A stretch of DNA of 64,000 bases from Apium graveolens (Eukaryota; Streptophyta; Magnoliopsida; Apiales; Apiaceae): NCBI RefSeq assembly GCF_009905375.1, contig NC_133648.1, forward strand, positions 305,366,565 through 305,430,564, in the 5' to 3' direction. The position numbers were made by a program, and so were the translations under genes. The notes under the pieces are model-generated. The model was given only the letters and a program-made list of their open reading frames with translations. It did no database searches and was not told where the DNA came from. Position 1 is the first letter of the stretch; each line of letters starts with the position of its first letter. Shown piece after piece: positions 56,507 through 64,000 of the stretch.

Positions 56507-57509
56507 TGTCAGGAATATGTTGTAGGCTTGATGGTATTTCACCAAAATACCTTAGTATATTTAATTAAGTGTGTTTGCAACTATCAACGGATAACCACAC
56601 TTGTTCATCCATTGATAGAGTAGCTTATGTTTAAATAAGTTTTTGTAGCACATTCCTGTATACTGTAATGTCTTAGAGAATTAGATGTTGTAGGATATTC
56701 TAAGTCATGTTGACTACTAGAATAATATGCAAAATAGGTTGGATAATTATAAAGATTAGATGCCTTGTAATTTTGCATAAATGAAATTATGTCAACTGCT
56801 TTGGAAATACTTTCAACGGATGATTCTACAAACCTTCGACGGATGACTCAAGATATTATCAACGGATGATCCAATAGAGACTCAACAGATAATCTAAAAA
56901 GTCTCAACGGATAACAAATTCAAATGGCAATTGATAGTGACTTGACAGTCACTTGGGTTAATTATATACAAAAAGAATGTTGCAGCGCATTTGTAGGTTT
57001 ATGAGAACAAATAAGCATTTTCATTTCCATGCTTACTTAAAGAAATACATAGATGCTGGATAGAGAGATGAAGAAACATGTGATTAGACTTAGACATTTT
57101 GTTTTTTATGTTTGTCTTTTTCATATGTAACTTGGTGATATATAAAATAAGAGTAGCAACTAGATTATTATCAATCGATAGAACTGAGAAATAAAAAGCT
57201 ATAATTGTTAAGAATTTCTCTGTTCTTCCTTTGTAACTTTACTTGTAAGCAGTTGTGTGCATTCTTGCATCACAGAGTTCTCAATCAATATATATCTCTG
57301 GTGGAAAAGATCAATCCACTAGAAAGTTTTTAAATCCTTGTGTTTAATTACTTTGTGTCTTGAATACATATATATATTTTATTTCTGCACACATGCATAT
57401 ATAAACACAGATATATTTTGATAAAGAGTTTTCTTAATTTTGAAAAGAAACCAAGAATTACATTCAACCCCCTTCTGTAATTCTATTATTAGATTGTCTG
57501 GGAATAACA
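56507..57509 (+). repeat. E8 3' LTR (1003 bp)
   Basis: Collinear with 40221-41221 along its whole length, with scattered substitutions and short indels. It is followed by AGGCT, the target duplication. Confidence 0.92.
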
Positions 57510-58330
57510 AGGCTTACATCTATCAACACACCCATCCCTTTTGCGATGTGGGGAATGGATATACTTGGACCATTTTCTGTAGCGCCGGGACAGAGGAAGT
57601 TCATTGTGCTAGCCATAGACTACTTTACAAACTGGATTGAGGCTAAGGCATTAGCCAAGATAACCACCAAGCAAATTTCCCAATTCTTCTGGGAGAATGT
57701 GATATGCCGACTTGGGATCCCACGCATCCTTCGCTTCACCTCGGTTGCACACCCACATGCAAACGCGAATGCGGAAGTTGCTAACAGAATCATCCTTGAT
57801 GGACTTAAGAAAAGAGTTGAACACTCAAGGAACACTTGGGCAGATGAGTTGATGCCTATACTATGGGCATATTGTACCACCTGCAAAGTGACTACTAAAG
57901 CTACCCCATTTATGCTGGATTGCGGAGCCGAGGCCGTGGTGCCCCTCGAGATCACCCATGAATCCCCTAGGATCGAAGCTTATCAACCAGAGACTAACGA
58001 AGAAGGCATGAGGCTCGCTCTCGACCTCATTAACGAGGTCAGAGATGAGGCCAATTCCCGCAATACAGAGCATCAATGAAGAGCCTCCCTCTATTACAAT
58101 AAAAGGGTGAAATAAAGGTTCTTTTAGCAAGGAGACTTTATCTTAAGATAGATTGAGGCATCAGGAGTTGACGAGAAAGGAAAGATAACCCCTAACTGGA
58201 AAGGGCCATATAAGGTCAAGAAAATAATAGGACGAGGATCCTACAAGTTGGAAACCCTGAGCAGTGACGAAGCCTCATACTTGGCACATTTCAAACCTGA
58301 AGGTTTATTATGTTTAGGATATGAAATAAA
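57510..58330 (+). pseudogene. E7 integrase core and C-terminus
   Basis: Continues E7 integrase after E8. WGMDILGPFSVAPGQRKFIV carries the first catalytic Asp. The chain then runs GIPRIL straight into RFTSVAHPHANANAEVANRI. In related elements a block of about 20-25 residues separates these, holding the second Asp (x-D-N-G-x-Q-F). Here it is deleted in frame. Glu is present in NAEVANRI. LPWAYCTT-like LMPILWAYCTTCKVTTKATP and GAEAVVPLEITHESPRIEAY follow. TGA at 58077; the C-terminal NWKGPYKVKKIIGRGSYKLE block can be read on to about 58330. Confidence 0.87.
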
Positions 58331-60902
58331 TGTTCCTAGTACTTAGTAGTAGATGGAGGAATAACTTCGACCAGAGTACGAGCATATAATGAATGAAAGT
58401 CCCGAAGGACCAAAGTACAAAAAATAAAAGACGAATATGAAATCAAACTACAAATACAGGAGATCCTGAAGGATCATAAATCAAGTCACGATGGACAATT
58501 AGGTTATACACCAAAAATGTTCAAATCCATGAAGGACCGCAAATAGATAACCGCTGAATAAAAGCCACACATGGCAAACAAAGCCATGTAAGGCCTAAAC
58601 ACTAAAGAACAATTTATAGTCCAAAATTAGATGATTGGTTAATAGTGGCATCCTTAGAAACATCCCAAAGTCTAGGAAAGCCTCACAAATTTACCACATC
58701 TGGGTAAGAGCTATAATCAGAAACAATGAACATGTGAACATAGTGCATCTCATCATCATGGGTGTCCATCATCTTGAAAAAGTCTTCTGGCTGTTGATAA
58801 ATGCCAAGAGAGCTCTAAAAGCCCAATCTTCAAACTTTCTCCCAAGTTTCTTCATCAATGCCCCTAAGGTCATGTGCTCACTCCTCCATTTTGCACTCTT
58901 AGTGAAAGAAGTTGCGAAGTAGGCATTGGCCTAATTAGAAAAAGATATTAGAGAACTAACTTCACGAAATGTATCTGGTCGACTAAAGTCTACACTACAG
59001 ACTCCAACCTACCAAAGAAGACTGATCAGCCTCCAAAGAAGGCCCTCTGACCGACCGGACATCCCTCGAAAAGGGCCCCAACCGACCGGCCTCCAAGGGA
59101 GGCCTTCAGATAGCCAGGATCCTCCTTAAATTTGAAGTATTGAAAGCTCCAAAAAGAAGAAATGTACCGAATACAAGGCATGAGCCCCACACATCTCCGA
59201 TTCAGGAAGCTGTTCACCTAATAAGAACAAATTTAACCAGGGGTAAATTAGGAGGAAGATAGGTACCCTCAACAGAGAAGCCTCTAAGGTCAGCTTCAAC
59301 AAGCTTCCTTTGAATTGTGAATATCCATCACGAACATGATAGTTTATGTCGAGATCCGTCACGAACGTGACCGGGACATGTTACCCAAGAAAGCAAAAAA
59401 TGTTTCCCCTTGCCCGACCAGAGGGGTCATGAGTGGACCCCTTGGCCAATCAGAGGAGGCTAAGTAGCCATCCATGAAAGTCTTCATCCATCTAAAGGGT
59501 CCTCAGATGAGGTCCCCGCCCGGCAATGCACTCCTCGAACAAAAAAGAGAAAAGAAAGTCTAAGGTATAAGTCTTAATCCAAGACTGATTACACTAATGA
59601 TTAGTAAAAGTATTATGGTAAGAGCAAAATTTAGCTCTTAAACCAACACTAATGGACGTCTATAGCCACGACTTGATATTGAGAAGATTGAAGTTCAAGA
59701 ACTTCCACGAAACAATGTCCCGAAGGGCTAAGAAGCCCTAGACATTGAAGTCCCGGCCGACCAGGGCCTCAAGGGCTTGGTCTTCATGGCTGAAAAAGAG
59801 TCCTTGAAGCCAACTCTTGCACATGGAGGGGTTAGGCCGACTAGGACGTCCTCGAAAGAACGTCTACAGACATCTGGAACTAATAAGGATGGCCCATAAG
59901 TGAAGGTTCTAAAAAAACCATGAACTAGAACCAAGGGATGCTCCTGGTGAAAACAAGAACGTCCACGGAAACAAGTTTCGTGAAGAACAGAACGTTCACG
60001 AGAACAAGTTTCATGAAGAGTAGGATGCTCACAGAGGTGAGATTTTGGCCTACCAAGAGTCAGTGACGCCTAGTCCTCCACAAGAAAAGGTTAGGCCGAC
60101 TAGAATCCTCACGGATGGAAATAAGTTTCGTGAAAAGTAGAACGTTAATGGGAACAAGTATAAAATCTCACTAGAAAAAGGGTAGAACGTCCACAAAAAA
60201 GAGTATAACGTTCACCGCAGCAATTTCGAAGAACGTTCCCCCCCTGTCGACCTGGACTATCATGAAGGTGGCTCCATTGCCGACCAATAATATGATTGTC
60301 CAACCAGGCCACATGAAGGCCTTATAGCCGAGCAGGAACCCCTGCAGGGTTGATCCAGACCCTCCTAAAGGTTTTCCGGTGGAACTCCTGTGAAATTTTA
60401 TGAGAATTCTTGAAAAATTTGGCGCCCAATGAGAACAAGTTTCGTGAAGACTAGATCGTCCATGAGGACAAGTTTCGCGAAGGCTAAAGAGACCATGAGA
60501 ATAAATTTCGTGAAAACTAGAACATCCGCAAAAATAAGTTTCATAAAGAACAGAACATTCACTAGAAAATGATCAGAAAAGTCTGGCTGAGGCTAAACAC
60601 AAGTCGTTAGTCTTAGATAAGCGATGATTACATTAATCACCATGATTATAAAAGCTTATAAAGACTAGAACAAGATTAGCTCCTCAGCTGAAGAAGTTTC
60701 ATGAAGGCCAGGGTGCTCACGAGTACGATAACAGAACATTCTCCTCATGACGGATCAGACTACTCTACAGGAGACTCCCAAGGTCCATTAAGAGCAGACC
60801 TGGATGACCAAGCTGTAAAATGAGGCCTTATGGCCGGCCAGGAGCCTCTGTAGGACAGCCCGAAGGGCCTCAAGGTCCATTAAGAGCAGATCTGACCGAC
60901 CA
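58331..60902 (+). other. E7 3' untranslated region with tandem repeats
   Basis: About 2.6 kb with no convincing gene. It has recurrent short units of the type CCGACCGGCCTCCAAGGGA (59040-59110 and variants at 59755, 60290, 60835) and a 33-bp repeat described separately. The open frames (58635-58922, 59728-59934 and others) have no visible motif. A long, repeat-bearing 3' region is known for TAT/Ogre-group elements. Confidence 0.65.
59971..60566. repeat. 33-bp tandem repeat, dispersed in E7 3' region
   Basis: Copies of ACAAGTTTCGTGAAGA or a close variant start at 59971 and 60004, with another at 60121, then 60435, 60468, 60501 and 60534. Within each run the spacing is exactly 33 bp. Units also share GAACGTTCACGAGA. 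The two runs are separated by unrelated sequence. Confidence 0.85.
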
Positions 60903-61584
60903 GTGTAATATTTGGGATATATCGTGTAATTATTTTTGCTAATAAATAAATATTAAGCATGTTCAGTATTTATTCTGTGAATTATTTGTTAAGTGGTATA
61001 TGTGTTTGGATCTTTAAAAATAATATAAATTGAGTATTTTAATTTTTATATGTCCAAAATAAAATATAGATGATTTTCATATCTTCCTATTTATTTTTAT
61101 GTTGATTTATAATTTTATAGGAAATTTATGGATTTTATAAATTCTTTTTCCGAGTAATTATAAACTATTTTATATAATCGGGAACCAGCCGACTTCACCC
61201 GTTTATACGTTTTTATAACCTGATAACTCTTCCGAGAACTCCTTCCTAACCTAATTGCAATATTCCGAGCATTTTCCACGTTTCGACTTTTTCGATCCGG
61301 CGTACGGTTTGTCCTATGCGGGTCCCGGCGTAATATTTTCGATACAAAATTCGTTTCGGTAAATCAATAAAACTCGTATTTTCGATAAACGGGATCTTTT
61401 TATTAAACTATTACAATTATCACCTCGTAATACGTGTAACCAGGCGCTGAGACCAAGACCGCAGTACAAATTGTACTGATTTGGATAATTATCCTGAAAA
61501 CCGGTACTGTTTGGATCCGTTTTTATAAATAAACGTACTATTTTATATCCGAAATGATCCAACGGGATACTAATTTTCCGTAAG

Positions 61585-61594
61585 TATAAATAGC
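61585..61594 (+). promoter_or_regulatory. Candidate TATA box of E10 LTR
   Basis: TATAAATAGC in a GC-moderate context about 680 bp into the LTR. Consensus match only. Confidence 0.45.
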
Positions 61595-62439
61595 CTTTAC
61601 CGTATTTATTTCGTACCGAAAATCATTTGCAAACAGAAATTATATAATTTTACAGAGAAAATACATATATTCATAAAACCTTTCAAGTATCAAACTGCAA
61701 ATCGGAGGTGTTATTGAAATCCATTTGGAAAGCTCTGGTAATCAAAACGAAGGGTATAAGGAGTACTATCAGATTATCCAAGTTTCAGAACTGCAGAATC
61801 AAAGGTTATTTTTCTATAATTTTTATTAATTTCTAATTATTTTGATTAAAAATATGAATTTTGTTCGGATGATTGTTTGAACGATTTGATGATTGCATGT
61901 TGAAGAGCTTTTCTTCCTGGTGATTTTGATATGTCATATGACTGATTTGGAGTTCAATAACATGTTCAAAAGTGAGTTTAATTTTCGAATTTAGAAATTA
62001 GGGTTTATAATTCGTTTGAATGTTCTTGATTGAATTTGGGGGTTTCTTATTTAGGGGTTATTAGATGTTGAGAGATAGTGGGTTTTGTTCCCCTTGAAAT
62101 TTGCAATCGATTCATGTATAGTATGTTATCAGACGATTCCTGGTTTGAACGGAGTTGTCTTTTAAAGTTCCCCGGAAATCGGCGAACTTCCCGACCATAT
62201 TTCGGCCAATTCTGGGATAGGCTATGTGTCTTGATTGCATGGCTGAGTTCCTGGTGATTAGAAGATGTAATCTGGAGGTTGTGAAGGTGTGACGGTGCCG
62301 GAGATGAGTTCTCCGGCGAACCCGTCGTTTTCCGGCGGGGTGAACTGCAAAATTGCAGTTTAGCCCCTGTAGTTTTAAAAACGAAACAGTTTAGTCCCCC
62401 AGGTTTCCAGAGTTTGCATATTTTGGATTCCTGTTTTAA

Positions 62440-62760
62440 AAATGTTTAAAAATCATATTTCCTATTTATTTTAATTATAAAATTTCATTTTAATTATTAA
62501 AAATTCTTTTTTAATTATTAAAAATTAATTTTTAATTATTAAAAATTCCAAAAAATTATTATTTTAATTCCAAAAATTATTTTTAATTCAAAAATAAATC
62601 TGAATTAATTAGTTAATTAGTTTTAGTTACTAATTAATTAATTAATTAATTGGTCAATTAATTCGAAAATTAATTGATTAATTGAATTAATTAATTTTAA
62701 TTAATTTTAATTAATTATTTAATTAGATTTAATTAATTATTATTGATTTAAAAATTCTGA
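62440..62760. repeat. AT-rich simple repeat in E10
   Basis: Dominated by TTAATTATTAAAAATT units and then by runs of ATTA/TTAA (about 62600-62740). Low-complexity expansion inside the LTR. Confidence 0.8.
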
Positions 62761-64000
62761 AAAATAGTTTCGAGCTTTAAAATACTATTTTAAATTGTTC
62801 TCAAGGTTCGGTAATTATTATAAAATTATTTTGAAGCCAGATTTGGCCAACTGAACCCTGTTTATTGCTTTAAAATTTATCTGACGACCTGTTTTGACTC
62901 CGAAAAATATTTTCAAAATCGTATTAAATACCCGAAAGACTGTTTATGACCCGAGACTTCCTTATAAATGAAATTTCATTGATTGTTTGACGTGTTATGT
63001 GTTATATGTAACTTGTTTGTTTGACTTCCGGACTATGTGATCGGTGTTTACTTGTTTTTAGTATAACTTTCAATCCGTTAGTCGGATTTGGGTAAAACGA
63101 AGGGTAGATAGAAGTGTATACCGAATAGAATCATATGAGTTGAGTATTGATAGATACTTATGATATGAGAGCAGATAAGGCAAGGCGTAGGATAGGGAAG
63201 CAAGTAGTCGAGGAATAGGAAATTATGATTGGAAGTTAGTGAAGTATAGCAAGCTAATATCAGGCAAGTGTTCTAAACTTTCTCGAGATATATTGTAGAT
63301 AATTGATAGCTTGTTTTATATTGCAAGTGCTTTGAAGCACTGAACCCTAAACTTTGATTCCAACTATTGATCCTTGAGTCCTAAACCTTATTCTTTATGA
63401 ACCATTGATTGTTGATTACCCAAATACGAACCACAGATATATGATAGTACTCCACAAATACATACAAACTAAATACCCAACACTGAATCAAGATTGCTTA
63501 CATATTCAAACCATTGTACCTTATGCTTTGAAAGACCAAATCCTTGTAACCTTGAAAGTTTGATTCCTCTGTTATCCAATTCTTTCATTACCTGGCAGCC
63601 ATTCTTTGAAATTGCCATATTGTTCCTTTGTGAAGATTGAAACCATCTCATTATTAAACATCCAATGTTGCTTATGATTTTGTTTATTGCTTTACATTAT
63701 TTATTCTGTTATTATGATAGAATTGGATTGTTTTATAAAATTGTGGACCAGTTTCGCGGTCAGACCAGATTGGTGGTCAAGTTAGGCCAATGTGTGCCTT
63801 GGATCCAGTAATTAGAGCAGAGTTGTGTGCCTTGCTCGGGGTTAGTGTTTGACTGATCAGCAGCCTAACCTTGGTTTTTAAAATGAAAATATAATATCCA
63901 ATTCTAAATCATTAATCATTGTTCACTTGATACCTTACCTCTTTTTACTTGATGATCATTATTCTCAGTCTTGTCAATGTGACTTGCTGAGCTAGTTAGC

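Larger units (their letters stand above)
40221..57509 (+). mobile_element. E8: large Ty1/copia element with long third ORF, split by E9
   Basis: Plus-strand copia element, 17.3 kb including the solo LTR E9 and about 13.0 kb without it. LTRs 40221-41221 and 56507-57509 are about 1.0 kb each, and the target duplication is an exact AGGCT on both sides (40216-40220 and 57510-57514). Primer site TGGTATCAGAGC at 41224; purine tract at 56495-56506. Domains in order: gag, PR, IN, RT, RNase H, then a third ORF that takes up more than a third of the element. It interrupts E7 integrase. Dead: a homopolymer frameshift in gag, several stops, and an Asp-to-Asn change in integrase. Confidence 0.93.
34900..60902 (+). 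mobile_element. E7: TAT-lineage Ty3/gypsy element, split by E8
   Basis: Gypsy element whose domain order is gag, PR, RT, RNase H, a second RNase H, then integrase. The extra RNase H immediately before integrase is the hallmark of the TAT group (Ogre/Retand relatives). E8 sits between the integrase zinc module (ending at 40220) and core (from 57510); removing it joins QPPERL directly to TSINTPIPFAMWGMD. After pol there is a long 3' region with 33-bp repeats, and the gypsy LTR E10 begins at 60903. The 3' LTR of E7 is not in the window. Degenerate: several frameshifts, an altered RT active site and an integrase deletion. Confidence 0.85.
60903..64000 (+). repeat. E10: long gypsy-type LTR, cut by window edge
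   Basis: Starts TGTAATATTTGGGATATATC directly after ACCAG of the E7 3' region. Its first part resembles in layout the E3 LTR start (TGTAATATTTAAATATGTAA occurs at 1697). A TATA-like TATAAATAGC lies at 61585, followed by a leader. The window ends at TGACTTGCTGAGCTAGTTAG, similar to the GAGCAATTGATTGCTC region about 350 bp before the E3 LTR end, so the LTR is probably almost complete. No coding motif is seen. Whether it is a solo LTR or the 5' LTR of a full element cannot be decided here. Confidence 0.65.

Noticed and set aside
58635..58922. Possible host gene in the E7 3' region
   Set aside because: The 95-codon frame has no motif or codon pattern I can support and sits in retroelement non-coding sequence.
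59951..60570. Possible CRISPR-like spaced repeats
   Set aside because: Units are contiguous and degenerate with no unique spacers, in a plant retroelement 3' region.

Overview
This window is plant nuclear DNA, probably a eudicot with a large, repeat-rich genome. It is built almost entirely of LTR retrotransposons inserted into one another. I find no host protein gene, tRNA, rRNA, CRISPR array or bacterial-type operon. The plant assignment rests on the element families (Sirevirus-like and other Ty1/copia; Tekay-like chromovirus, Athila and TAT Ty3/gypsy), on initiator-Met-tRNA primer sites of the TGGTATCAGAGC type, and on a hAT-type MITE. An asterid such as Apiaceae is only a guess. Nearly all reading frames carry stops or frameshifts, so the long open frames are pieces of dead gag/pol/ORF3 genes. 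Elements are labelled E1-E10 here.

Left cluster (1-23532), four layers. E1 is an old copia element on the minus strand: 5' LTR about 22350-23532, gag 22300-21518, then gag resuming at 1229-1. E1 gag is split by E2, a Sirevirus-like copia on the minus strand (1230-21517; 5' LTR 20944-21517, gag, PR, IN, RT, RNase H, a third ORF, and a truncated 3' LTR at 1230-1553). The third ORF of E2 is split by E3, a chromovirus-like gypsy element on the plus strand (1679-11602, with 3-kb LTRs). The integrase remnant of E3 is split by E4, a 517-bp hAT MITE (7533-8049) with an exact 8-bp target duplication.

Middle (23533-34900): an inverted-repeat MITE candidate, a 5' remnant of a copia element (E5, LTR 24650-25175), a candidate unrelated gypsy LTR (25534-26240), and an Athila element (E6) with gag, pol, the Athila-type second ORF and a 3' LTR (32917-34355) but no matching 5' LTR.

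Right cluster (about 34900-64000). E7 is a TAT-lineage gypsy element (5' LTR ending at 35412, gag, PR, RT, RNase H, a second RNase H, integrase, and a long repeat-bearing 3' untranslated region). It is interrupted inside integrase by E8, a 17.3-kb copia element (40221-57509) with a perfect 5-bp target duplication. E8 carries a very long third ORF. That ORF is itself interrupted by E9, a 4.26-kb solo gypsy LTR (50169-54432), also with a perfect 5-bp duplication. E10 is another long gypsy LTR that starts at 60903 inside the E7 3' region and runs off the window.

The points most worth following are: homologous third ORFs in two different copia families, with a large uncharacterised extension in E8; short family-specific motifs (AAGTTCTGAT in E2, ATCCGTTGA/CAACGGAT in E8) scattered through LTRs and through the unconstrained parts of the coding regions; the missing U3 segment in the E2 3' LTR; and tandem repeats (24, 33, 36-37 and 56 bp) arising inside particular retroelement segments. 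All boundaries and motifs were read by eye; no alignment or database search was run.
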